Source: Acinetobacter sp. CS-2
GTDB lineage: Bacteria > Pseudomonadota > Gammaproteobacteria > Pseudomonadales > Moraxellaceae
Direction: 5' to 3'
Length of the DNA: 64,000 nucleotides
Assembly (NCBI RefSeq): GCF_016599715.1
Contig: NZ_CP067019.1
Coordinates: forward strand, 1,550,001 to 1,614,000
Below are positions 13,784-21,500 of the stretch, piece by piece. Numbering within the stretch: the first letter of the stretch is position 1; each line of letters opens with the position of its first letter. Under the pieces are notes generated by a model. That model did no database searches. It was not told where the DNA came from and worked only from the letters and a program-made list of their open reading frames with translations. Position numbers and translations under genes: made by a program.

Positions 13784-13836
13784 ACAGGCACAAAGAACTC
13801 CACAGGTGCTTAAGCGTCTTTTTTTGTGCCTGTTTT
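13784..13836 (+). terminator. Terminator after the tail tube gene
   Basis: An 11-bp stem (ACAGGCACAAA 13784-13794 / TTTGTGCCTGT 13823-13833) with a 28-nt loop and TTT after it. Bases 13838-13921 downstream read like a short coding remnant (ending LSADKQQIDDATRQELTQS), possibly a lost gene tail. Confidence 0.55.
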
Positions 13837-13958
13837 ATTATGGAAATCAGCTTAGGTTGGGTTTATCAGCTGATAAACAGCAGATAGATGATGCTACGCG
13901 ACAGGAATTAACACAGTCGTAGGGTCACAAATATTGACATTTCTGTAACTATGGCGTA

Positions 13959-13987
13959 TTGACCGATTATGCTATATGGAATAATAT
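13959..13987 (+). promoter_or_regulatory. Sigma70-like promoter for the toxin-antitoxin pair
   Basis: TTGACC (13959-13964) and TAATAT (13982-13987) are spaced by 17 bases, about 70 bases before the toxin start. A second weaker TTGACA lies at 13934-13939. An independent promoter is what a lysogen-expressed cargo gene needs. Confidence 0.5.
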
Positions 13988-14056
13988 TCGCACATACCGC
14001 TAATAATTAACGGTTCTGCGCAAATCACTCAACCCAATCAATAAAAGTGTCTGTAT

Positions 14057-14350
14057 ATGTGTTTAACCGAAATTGAAGCTAAGCGTAAGCTTAGAGAAAT
14101 TGCAAAAGACACTAGAAAGATCAAACTAACAACGCATGTTAGGGAAAGGATGATGGAGCGCGGTATCTCACTTAAACAGATTATTTGCTGTTTTGAGTAT
14201 GGAGATATTACTGAGGGTCCTTATCCAGATACCCGTGGTGATAGTAAGTTAAATATTACTGTTCGCACTGCAGGGGAAAATATTACGACAACTGTTGTGA
14301 TTAGATGTCGTGAAGACGGGGGATTTCTCAATTGTTGTTACTACATTTAA
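14057..14350 (+). CDS. DUF4258 toxin-like protein (97 aa)
   Basis: The protein carries the DUF4258 pattern: TTHVRERMMERGISLKQI (His, two Arg, RGIS), CFEYGDITEGPYPDTRGDSK, and the late strand TTVVIRCREDGGF. DUF4258 proteins are RelE/HigB-like and often form type II toxin-antitoxin pairs with the HTH protein seen next, 15 bases downstream. By family it would be an RNA-targeting toxin; the sequence does not prove this. It is the first gene behind the promoter at 13959-13987. Confidence 0.7.
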   Translation: MCLTEIEAKRKLREIAKDTRKIKLTTHVRERMMERGISLKQIICCFEYGDITEGPYPDTRGDSKLNITVRTAGENITTTVVIRCREDGGFLNCCYYI

Positions 14351-14365
14351 AGAATAGGCACAGTT

Positions 14366-14824
14366 ATGTATCACTATGAAGAGTGTGGTTTAAGCAATGT
14401 TTGGCTTGTTGATGGTTTTGAAATAGAAATCGATGATGAATATGGTGAGTTAGTATCTATTGCATCAGTGAATGAACTTCATAAAACCATTGGCCTATAT
14501 TTGATTAATGAAAAACCAGAACTTAATGGTGAAGAAATTCGCTTCTTGCGCAAAGAATTAAATCTTTCGCAGAAAAATCTAGCAGGCATTTTAAAGGTCA
14601 ATGAGTCCACAGTCCGAAACTGGGAAAGTGATCGAGTAGAGATTGGAAAGCCTGCTGAACTTGTTTTAAGAGCCTTATATAAAGAGCAAGCCCATGGAGG
14701 TGGTGCTCTTATGGAAATGATTGAAAAGCTTAATCATCAAGAGCGAACTTTTGAAACCAACAATATGAATTTTTCATATTCGCGGAATCATTCTTGGAAG
14801 CATAAAGAATGTGAAGCAAGATAA
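14366..14824 (+). CDS. MqsA/YgiT-like HTH antitoxin (152 aa)
   Basis: The N-terminus (MYHYEECGLSNVWLVDGFEI) matches the short domain of MqsA-like antitoxins that lack zinc cysteines. Residues about 52-105 are a Cro-type helix-turn-helix (EIRFLRKELNLSQKNLAGIL, KVNESTVRNWESDRVEIGKP). It should neutralise the DUF4258 protein and repress the operon. The C-terminal 40 residues are Asn/His-rich and variable. A strong terminator (14828-14852) closes the pair, so both genes form one cassette. Confidence 0.72.
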   Translation: MYHYEECGLSNVWLVDGFEIEIDDEYGELVSIASVNELHKTIGLYLINEKPELNGEEIRFLRKELNLSQKNLAGILKVNESTVRNWESDRVEIGKPAELVLRALYKEQAHGGGALMEMIEKLNHQERTFETNNMNFSYSRNHSWKHKECEAR

Positions 14825-14827
14825 AAG

Positions 14828-14852
14828 AACCACTCTTCGGAGTGGTTTTTTA
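14828..14852 (+). terminator. Terminator of the toxin-antitoxin cassette
   Basis: A perfect 8-bp stem AACCACTC/GAGTGGTT with a TTCG loop, then T-run and AATGCTTGAATT, a variant of the border motif seen at 17402 and 18543. Confidence 0.85.
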
Positions 14853-14916
14853 ATGCTTGAATTCAGGACCATTCCAGATATAAATTAACGTCAAATTATA
14901 AAAAGCTTGAACCGAA

Positions 14917-15132
14917 ATGGTTGACTACAACAAAATCCAACAAGAAATAGAAAATATGAAATCTGGCGCTACTAAGTGGATCGGCAATGATTTTGAGTTA
15001 AATGATATGCAAGGTGTCCATCACTTTTTAATAAGCTTAGAAGATGAAGGGATTATTGATATTATTGCCCTGGGGCATGAATCACACACAGGTCATCGAC
15101 TTGTACATAAAATTAAAATTGAGAAAAATTAG
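14917..15132 (+). CDS. Hypothetical small protein (71 aa)
   Basis: A short acidic cytoplasmic protein (MVDYNKIQQEIENMKSGATK... GVHHFLISLEDEGIIDIIAL). It has no signal peptide and no family that I recognise. The His-rich end (GHESHTGHRLVHK) could bind metal, but this is only composition. Ribosome site weak. It lies in the AT-rich accessory block, transcribed like its neighbours. Confidence 0.45.
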   Translation: MVDYNKIQQEIENMKSGATKWIGNDFELNDMQGVHHFLISLEDEGIIDIIALGHESHTGHRLVHKIKIEKN

Positions 15133-15218
15133 CGCCCTAGTTTATATTTTAAATGCCTAAAACTTAGACTACACTTTATTAATTTGTTATTTTATAGGGA
15201 ATTAATGAGGGGTTTGGG

Positions 15219-15563
15219 ATGAAAAGATTATTTGCTTTAGGTTTTCTGTGTGTGTTACCTATTTTAACTTTCGCTGGAAATAAAGAAGTAAAACCAAAAT
15301 TAGATTTAAACCAATGTAAAGAAATCCTTGGGGCAGCAATTTTTAATGGGGTTTTAGAGGAGGTATGTGGGTTTAATGGTGGAGTGAAGGAAAGTTTAAA
15401 AGAGATTTATGAAAAAGGTCAGTGTAGGTATACAGTTCCTCAGTCAACGGTCGATACTTTAGCAAAAGATGTTCTAGAAGATTCAAGAATGAGATATAAG
15501 GCTTTTGGTGAAAAAGCATTCTGTGATGCTAATTTAAAAGGCTACACTGATTTAATGGATTAA
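15219..15563 (+). CDS. Secreted four-cysteine protein, copy 1 (114 aa)
   Basis: A clear signal peptide (MKRLFALGFLCVLPILTFAG, cleavage near residue 19) is followed by a mature domain with cysteines spaced Cys-x16-Cys-Gly-Phe, then Cys-x32-Cys. The gene 3 bases downstream shows nearly the same spacing, so the two are probably diverged paralogs that fold with two disulfides in the periplasm. The start has GAGGGG upstream. Such secreted prophage cargo often changes the lysogen's envelope or blocks superinfection; that is inference. No named family. Confidence 0.65.
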   Translation: MKRLFALGFLCVLPILTFAGNKEVKPKLDLNQCKEILGAAIFNGVLEEVCGFNGGVKESLKEIYEKGQCRYTVPQSTVDTLAKDVLEDSRMRYKAFGEKAFCDANLKGYTDLMD

Positions 15564-15860
15564 AAATGAAAAATATTCTAGTGATTGTAGCTACTTTATG
15601 TTTCTCTCAAACCTCATATTCTTTAACCCCAAAAAATGGAGAAGAGCCAACATTCTGTGAGCAAGTAGTTTCTGTTCACGGCTTACTATCGAGAGCCCAA
15701 ATAGAGTGTGGTTATAGAGAATATAATGAAGAACTAATATCAGACTCTGCTAAGTGCTTCAAGCATGAGTTGGGCGATGAATATGGCTCAGAAGTCTTAA
15801 TGTTCGGCATGAAAGAATATGATCGACATGTCAAAGAAGATGGAAAAGAATTTACCTGTA

Positions 15861-16961
15861 TAGGACTTACGCATTGACGGATTCAAAAAAGTATTAAAAT
15901 ACTTTATAAAGTATCTGTGATCAGACGAATTAAAAATGCTTCTACAGCAACTTGTACTCTACCCATTTATATGGGCTTTCTCATGACAGAACCGAACTCT
16001 ATTAGCTGCACACAACTTGCCGAGACTTATAACATCTCGCATGATAGTGTAAATCGCTTTCTAGAGCGTGAAGACTACACACCTCACGACCTATATCAAG
16101 AAGCAATTCAACATATTGATAATAATAAACTTATAGTCAGTATTGATGATACTGTTTTAGATAAACCGTATAGTCAGCATATGGACTTAGTTAGCTATTT
16201 TTGGTCAGGCAAACACCACCGATCCGTCAAGGGTATTAATCTCATTACCTTGTATGCGACAGATCAAAATGGTCAAAATATTCCAATTAATTTCCGAATT
16301 TATGACAAATCTGAAAGTAAAACCAAGAATGATTACTTTATGGATATGTTAAGTGAAGTACTCAGTTGGGGTGCAAAGATTCAATTTATTACAGGTGATA
16401 GTTGGTATTCATCGACTGGAAATCTAAAAACCATAAGAAAATATGGTATTCGATTTATGTTTGGTATCGACTGTAACCGTAAGGTTTCCCCAGAAAAAGG
16501 ACAATGGTTTCAACTGCGTTTATTGCCAAATTTCCATCAGGGTCAAGTGGTCTGGCTCAAAGATTTTGGCTTTGTACAATTATTTAAGACTCAGTTAAAA
16601 GAACAGCAGAGGTTTTATATTGTGCATCAAGATGAAGATGATTTATTGTCCTTTGAGAGTTTTCATGAATTACATTCAAGTCATTGGAAAATAGAACAAT
16701 ATCACCGGGTGATTAAACAGGTTTGTCATATTGAAAAGTTTCAAGTAAGACGATCTAAACTGATTTTGAATCATATTTTTTCAGCCTTGATGGCCTACGT
16801 CGAGATACAAAAGAACCAGTTTGAGCGGATCTTTGAAAATGTATATCGTTGGCAGAAGAAATTATTTAGACCAATGATCAAAAACTTCATTGATGACTTT
16901 ATTCTCGATAAAAATCATCTGCTACCACAGAGAATCTATAAATAATACTGCGTAAGTCCTA
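15861..16961 (+). mobile_element. Insertion sequence (1101 bp) with 13-bp inverted repeats and 5-bp target duplication
   Basis: The ends are perfect inverted repeats: TAGGACTTACGCA (15861-15873) and TGCGTAAGTCCTA (16949-16961). The target CTGTA is present on both sides (15856-15860 and 16962-16966). The element holds one transposase gene. Intact ends and duplication suggest recent insertion. The family is IS4/IS701-like by transposase motifs; not checked against a database. Confidence 0.9.
15917..16945 (+). CDS. DDE transposase (IS4/IS701-like, 342 aa)
   Basis: The N-terminus has an HTH-like segment (CTQLAETYNISHDSVNRFLE). The catalytic residues are visible: first Asp in LIVSIDDTVLDKPYS, second Asp in FITGDSWYSSTGN, and Glu in HWKIEQYHRVIKQ, which carries the Tyr/Arg/Glu/Lys signature of IS4-type enzymes. 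GTG 15917 is the start within the element. It fills almost the whole IS. The protein looks complete, so the IS is probably active. Confidence 0.88.
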   Translation: MIRRIKNASTATCTLPIYMGFLMTEPNSISCTQLAETYNISHDSVNRFLEREDYTPHDLYQEAIQHIDNNKLIVSIDDTVLDKPYSQHMDLVSYFWSGKHHRSVKGINLITLYATDQNGQNIPINFRIYDKSESKTKNDYFMDMLSEVLSWGAKIQFITGDSWYSSTGNLKTIRKYGIRFMFGIDCNRKVSPEKGQWFQLRLLPNFHQGQVVWLKDFGFVQLFKTQLKEQQRFYIVHQDEDDLLSFESFHELHSSHWKIEQYHRVIKQVCHIEKFQVRRSKLILNHIFSALMAYVEIQKNQFERIFENVYRWQKKLFRPMIKNFIDDFILDKNHLLPQRIYK

Positions 16962-17010
16962 CTGTAAATACATTTTAAAAGAATTTTCTGATTATGTGCG
17001 GAAGTAAATA

Positions 17011-17373
17011 GTGGAAAAGATAATTTTGATAGGAATTTTATTATCTACATCATGCAACATTTTTGCTAAAAATGAGACCACGAAGGGGGATGCTATAGAT
17101 GAAATCTGTGGCAATGTGGGTGAATATGCTGAGTCAGTTATGCGCTCAAGACAACTAGGTGAGAATATTGCAAATAGCATCAATGTCCTAAATAAAGCAC
17201 CAAAAATGGCAGAGCCCATAAGACAATATTACAAGCATATAATTTATGAAGCTTATAAAGAGCCAAAGTGGTCCACAAAAGAAAATCAAGATAATGCAGT
17301 TACTGAGTTTAGCAATAAAATGTATTTAACTTGTGCCACAGCATTTCAGAAAGAATTAAGTGATTTGGATTGA
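17011..17373 (+). CDS. Secreted protein of the cargo block (120 aa)
   Basis: GTG 17011 starts a protein with a signal peptide (MEKIILIGILLSTSCNIFAK) and a helical mature part with two cysteines (DEICGNVGEYAES and LTCATAF). The signal region has Ser-Cys before the likely cut; a lipoprotein is possible but the lipobox is poor. It follows the original stop of the IS-interrupted gene by 3 bases, so the three secreted proteins were one operon. Superficially similar in size and layout to its neighbours but with fewer cysteines. Function unknown. Confidence 0.6.
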   Translation: MEKIILIGILLSTSCNIFAKNETTKGDAIDEICGNVGEYAESVMRSRQLGENIANSINVLNKAPKMAEPIRQYYKHIIYEAYKEPKWSTKENQDNAVTEFSNKMYLTCATAFQKELSDLD

Positions 17374-17384
17374 TATGAAAATTA

Positions 17385-17407
17385 AAAGCACCGTAAGGTG
17401 CTTTTTT
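17385..17407 (+). terminator. Terminator after the secreted-protein operon
   Basis: An 8-bp stem AAAGCACC/GGTGCTTT with loop GTAA and a T-run. AATGCCTAAAATT follows directly. Confidence 0.82.
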
Positions 17408-17420
17408 AATGCCTAAAATT
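17402..17420 (+). repeat. Border motif TTTTTTAATGCCTAAAATT, copy 1
   Basis: This 19-base string is identical to 18543-18561. Each copy begins in the T-run of a terminator hairpin and leads into a structural gene (tail chaperone here, tape measure there). Partial relatives occur at 14847, 15151 and 30543. Confidence 0.8.
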
Positions 17421-17438
17421 TATACCCGAGACTCAATC

Positions 17439-18008
17439 ATGAATGATTTTTTCTTAGCAACGAACCGATCTATCACGGTGAATAATATTGAAGTCCGTCA
17501 GATCCAAATGAAGGATTTCGATACTTGGGCTACACATGCTGAACCAATCAAACAATTCCTAAAATATAAAGATCATTCAGATGAGATTTTAAACGAGCTA
17601 TTTAAGGCTCATAGCGTGCAGGTCATTTCAGCCATTACATGCATCACTGATCTGGACAATCAATCACTCTTTAAACTTGCTTCAGATGAGCAGTCATTCA
17701 AGGAACTGCTTAAAACAGTACTTCTGGTAAATCAGGCCTATTTCAAACCTGAAAAACCAAAACGTGGTGCAAAGAAAAATACTCAGACAGATGAATCCAC
17801 CTGGTTCGATTCGTTCCAGTTCCTTGTATCAATGGGCCATCAACACAATGAAATAATGGAAATGACTTACGGGGCATTTCAGGGTTACGTTAAAGCAGCA
17901 AATAAAATGTATAGACAGGGAATCATTAACTCAGCTGTTGCAGCGCGTGTAGCCCAAACTGATAAGAAGGGTTTTGAGTCATTCAAGAAAGAAATGGTTT
18001 CAGATTGA
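17439..18008 (+). CDS. Tail assembly chaperone-like protein (189 aa)
   Basis: Helical protein beginning MNDFFLATNRSITVNNIEVRQ with QMKDFDTWATHAEPIKQFL; size and location ahead of the tape measure fit the tail assembly chaperone. The late part (AANKMYRQGIINSAVAARVA) is typical of such proteins. I start at ATG 17439, since the ATG 17409 lies inside the post-terminator motif with no ribosome site. I see no slippery site for the usual -1 frameshift partner. It is separated from the tail tube by the accessory block. Confidence 0.62.
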   Translation: MNDFFLATNRSITVNNIEVRQIQMKDFDTWATHAEPIKQFLKYKDHSDEILNELFKAHSVQVISAITCITDLDNQSLFKLASDEQSFKELLKTVLLVNQAYFKPEKPKRGAKKNTQTDESTWFDSFQFLVSMGHQHNEIMEMTYGAFQGYVKAANKMYRQGIINSAVAARVAQTDKKGFESFKKEMVSD

Positions 18009-18062
18009 TCAACTAGCTACCTAAAGTTATGATGTGTAAATAATAATTGAGGGTACAGCTTT

Positions 18063-18344
18063 GTGAAAAAATTTATTTTAGTGATTATGTTGGCAGTATG
18101 TTCATCTGCTTATGCTGTAAGTGTTGACTCAGTTCGGGGTAGTACTGCGTTTGTAGAGCGTGGCAATTCATACAGCAAAATGATCGATGTTCTTGGCAGT
18201 CCAGAATCTTCATACCGACATGTTATCCATGACCGCGATGGCTGGCCACACAAAGCAACGTCCTATATTTATCAAGTTAATGGGCAGAAATATGTCATTA
18301 CAGTGGTTGATGGTGCTGTCTATAGCATTGATTGGGAGCGCTGA
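18063..18344 (+). CDS. Secreted DUF2845-like small protein (93 aa)
   Basis: GTG 18063, with GAGGG nine bases upstream, starts a protein with a signal peptide (MKKFILVIMLAVCSSAYA). The mature part (FVERGNSYSKMIDVLGSPES, then YIYQVNGQKYVITVVDG) resembles the small OmlA/DUF2845 beta fold found in periplasmic proteins. It is placed between the chaperone and tape measure genes and is probably cargo expressed from its own signals. Function unknown. Confidence 0.6.
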   Translation: MKKFILVIMLAVCSSAYAVSVDSVRGSTAFVERGNSYSKMIDVLGSPESSYRHVIHDRDGWPHKATSYIYQVNGQKYVITVVDGAVYSIDWER

Positions 18345-18346
18345 GT

Positions 18347-18504
18347 GTGAGTACAGTTGAATGTATTTCATGTGGACATGTGGGGTCAGCAAAGATCAAA
18401 GAAAAAATTCTGAATTCAAAGAATGCCCATTTTGCGCTGAACAAATAAAGTTAGCTGCAATTAAGTGCAAGCACTGTGGCTCTATGGTGGAAGACACACC
18501 CTAA
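18347..18504 (+). pseudogene. Frameshifted zinc-ribbon protein
   Basis: GTG 18347 (GGAG nine bases upstream) starts VSTVECISCGHVGSAKIKEK and then drifts to a stop at 18446. In the frame one base back, the sequence goes on FKECPFCAEQIKLAAIKCKH and CGSMVEDTP to a stop at 18504. Together they form one small protein with three Cys-x2-Cys knuckles, a known zinc-ribbon layout. The switch lies at an A6 run near 18403-18408. It is either a broken gene or a -1 frameshift product. Confidence 0.6.
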
Positions 18505-18525
18505 AAGCTATCAAAATCAAATCTA

Positions 18526-18548
18526 AACCCGCTATATGCGGGTTTTTT
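18526..18548 (+). terminator. Terminator before the tape measure gene
   Basis: A 7-bp stem AACCCGC/GCGGGTT with a TATAT loop, then six Ts. Confidence 0.82.
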
Positions 18549-18561
18549 AATGCCTAAAATT
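18543..18561 (+). repeat. Border motif TTTTTTAATGCCTAAAATT, copy 2
   Basis: Identical to 17402-17420. Here it ends 12 bases before the tape measure start, and its ATG is out of use, since CAGAGG and ATG 18573 follow. Confidence 0.8.
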
Positions 18562-18572
18562 CAGAGGTTGTC

Positions 18573-21500
18573 ATGGCTGGAAAAAATTTAACATTTAAGC
18601 TGGTAATGGACGCTGACACCAAAAGCTTTGTCACTAATGTTAATCAGTCTAAACAGGCTGCGGAAAAAGCAATAGCTGCAATCAAAGATGGATCTGCAAG
18701 TATAGTTGGTGTTTCAAGTCAAGCCGCCAAAGCTATTGATGGCATTATTCCAAAAAATGCAAATGAACGAGCCATCAAACTTACTGAGTCATTAAACACT
18801 ATTACAGAGTCATTAAAAGATGCTGATTTTGCATCTGATGGGGTAGTTGATGGGTTCAAAAAGCTTGGTGTTGATTCGGTTAGATCATTAAATATCTTAA
18901 AAGCCAATTTAGCGACTTCAAAAACAAAGCTCGAAGAGTTCTCAAAAACAAATGCAACACCAGAAGACATTGCTACTGCACAAAAACAAGTAGACGTTCT
19001 TGCAAAAGAGGTTTTACAAGCAGATACGGCATTCAAAAAATTCAGGTCAGAACTAGGTCTGGTTATTCCTGGAATTAATGCTTTATCGAATGAGTCCCGT
19101 TCCACTGCCCTGAATATGGGTAATTTAGACCAGTCAATAGGTAAGGCAAATTCTGAACTTGCACAAACTTCAACAATATCGGGCCAAGTGCAATCAAGCA
19201 TAGGGGTGTTAAAAACAGGATTTACTGCTCTTATTGGTGCAATGGGTGGTATCGGCATTGGGCTGGGGATTAAGGAACTCGCTGAAGCAGCAGACTCATA
19301 TACAAACCTATCAGCACGTATCAATATTGCTACCAGTGATGGTGGTAACTTCCAGCAAGCCATGGCTGGTGTGCATCAAGTAGCATTGATGACCAATTCA
19401 AGCCTTGATGCTACTGCCGGATTATTCACTAAAGTGAATGATATTGGTAAGCAGATGGGGCTAACCCAGCAGCAGAATTTGGATCTAGTCAAAACCATTA
19501 ACATGGCTATTCAAACAGGTGGCGGATCAGCGGCATCTACTGAAGCGGCGGTTGTTCAGTTTACCCAGGCATTACAATCTGGTGTACTTCGTGGTGATGA
19601 GTTTAACTCAATCATGGAGCAGGCCCCAGGTATCTCTAAAGCCTTGGCTCAGTCATTAGGTGTAACCACCAGTGAGCTGCGTAATATGGCTGAGAACGGT
19701 GAACTATCATCAGAGAAGGTTATCAAGGCTATACAAAACCAGTCTAAAGCAATTGAAGCCGATTATGCTAAGTTTCCTTTAACGATTAGCAATGCACTGC
19801 AGAAGATTTCTACACAGTGGCAGATTCTGATTGGTGAAATGGATCAGGCTAATGGTTCGAGTGCAACTGTAGCAAATGCTTTATCTGCAATAGCTGATAA
19901 TTTAGGAATTCTAAAAGTCTTCTTTGATGATGTTGCAGCCGGGGTGGGATGGTTTCAAGATAAGCTGTCTGAGATTGACTCATCCACTATTGAGTCGATT
20001 GGAAGCACATTAACTGCTGTGTATGACACGATTAAAATAGTCATATCCAGTCTTGCTGGAATTGCTGAAACTGCATGGAGTGCTTTCTCATCTACCCTAG
20101 ATGCTATTGCTCCTTTATTTAATACAATCTTGAATGGTAAAGAAGAAGTCAGTGGATTAACTACATTATTTAATGTTTTTAAAATTGCATTAGGCGTAGT
20201 TGCTGATGGAGCAACAGGGCTAAATATTGCGCTTAAACTACTGCTTTCCGGCATTCAGTTTATTTCAGGTGGTATTTATTCATTAAACGCCGCCGTGCTG
20301 GATTTCTTGGGCTTTGATGATCTGTCAGCACAGGCTCAAAATGCCTCAGATGCACTATTCAGACAGGCAGATAAGAATGCCTCAGAAGCTAAACGTCTAG
20401 CCTTAGAAAGTAAATCAGCTACCCGTGAAGCCATTAAAGATATTACTCAAACAGAGGCAGAGGCCAATCAGGAAAGGGTATCCAATGCCCAGCAAACCCT
20501 TGACCAGTTAAAAGCCCAGGAGGAAAAGCACAAGGCTGACTATAAGGCCATAAGTGACGAGCGAGTTAAGGCAGAGCAACAACTTTTTGATGCGCGTAAA
20601 TCTGGAAATCAAGCTGCAATTGATTTAGCTGTAAAAGGCCTTGCAGACTTAGATGCCAAGGAGAAGGCATACCAGGCTGAAAGCAAAAAGATTAGCGATG
20701 AGAAAATTAAAGCTGCTCAAGACTGGGTAAATGCTCAGCTTGTGGCAGCTGATGGGACTCAAAAAGCAGCTGATGCAGCCACTCAAAAAACTATGCAGAC
20801 CACCCTTGCAGCACAAGGGTTAAAGATTGAATTCGATGCCACCGGAAAGGCTATTGTAAAAGCCATGGATGATGGTTCTGCTGGGGTGACTAATTTAAAT
20901 AATAAATTGGTTGCTGGGCGCAAAGGTGCAGAAGCATTAGGTTTGGATTTAGATGTCGCTCTCAATCGTGTATCAAAAGGATTTGATGAGAAAAAGAAAA
21001 GCCTTGAGGATTTTGTGAATAGCCTTGAATTAATGGGAGTGAAAGGCAAACAGGCAGGAGAAGTCACTTATGAAGCTTGGCTTAAATGGCTTGAAACAGC
21101 CAAAAGTCAGGCTGAAATTGATGCAGCTAAAGCTAAGCTTAAGGAGTTTGGTGATCAGGGACAGGTTTCAACATCTCAGGTTGAGCAAGGTTTAATTGCA
21201 ATTAAACTTCAAGCCCAAAAGCTACCAGATGATATTGATCCGGTAACAGAAGCATTTAAACGTCTCGGAATTGAAACTAAAGAAAACCTAAAGCTTGCAG
21301 CACAACAGGCTTTGATGGACTACATCACAATTCGAGATAGTGGAAAGGCAACGGCTGAAGGTGTCCAAAAAGCTTACGAAAAAGCTGCTCAAGCAGCTGC
21401 AGCATCTGGTGATGCCAGTGTCATTGCCGCAACAAATGCTGCGAATGCGGGTCGCAACCTTGAAGTCCAAATCGATAACACTGGAAAAGCCTCCGTAAAA

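Larger units (their letters stand above)
15566..17007 (+). pseudogene. Secreted four-cysteine protein, copy 2, interrupted by an IS
   Basis: The frame begins at ATG 15566 with a signal peptide (MKNILVIVATLCFSQTSYS) and the Cys-x16-Cys-Gly-Tyr / Cys-x33-Cys pattern of copy 1. At 15860 an IS enters right after the last cysteine. Read as is, the protein ends IGLTH after five IS-derived residues. Removing the IS and one copy of the CTGTA duplication restores an open frame that continues KYILKEFSDYVRK and stops at 17005-17007, giving 111 residues, close to copy 1. The truncated 103-residue form keeps all four cysteines and may still be made. Confidence 0.75.

Noticed and set aside
17439..18008. 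Programmed -1 frameshift expected in tail chaperone genes
   Set aside because: No slippery heptamer near the 3' end and no extended frame beyond the stop.
18719..19363. 214-codon minus-strand frame in the tape measure gene
   Set aside because: Ala/Ser/Phe-rich shadow of a repetitive helical protein; no motif.
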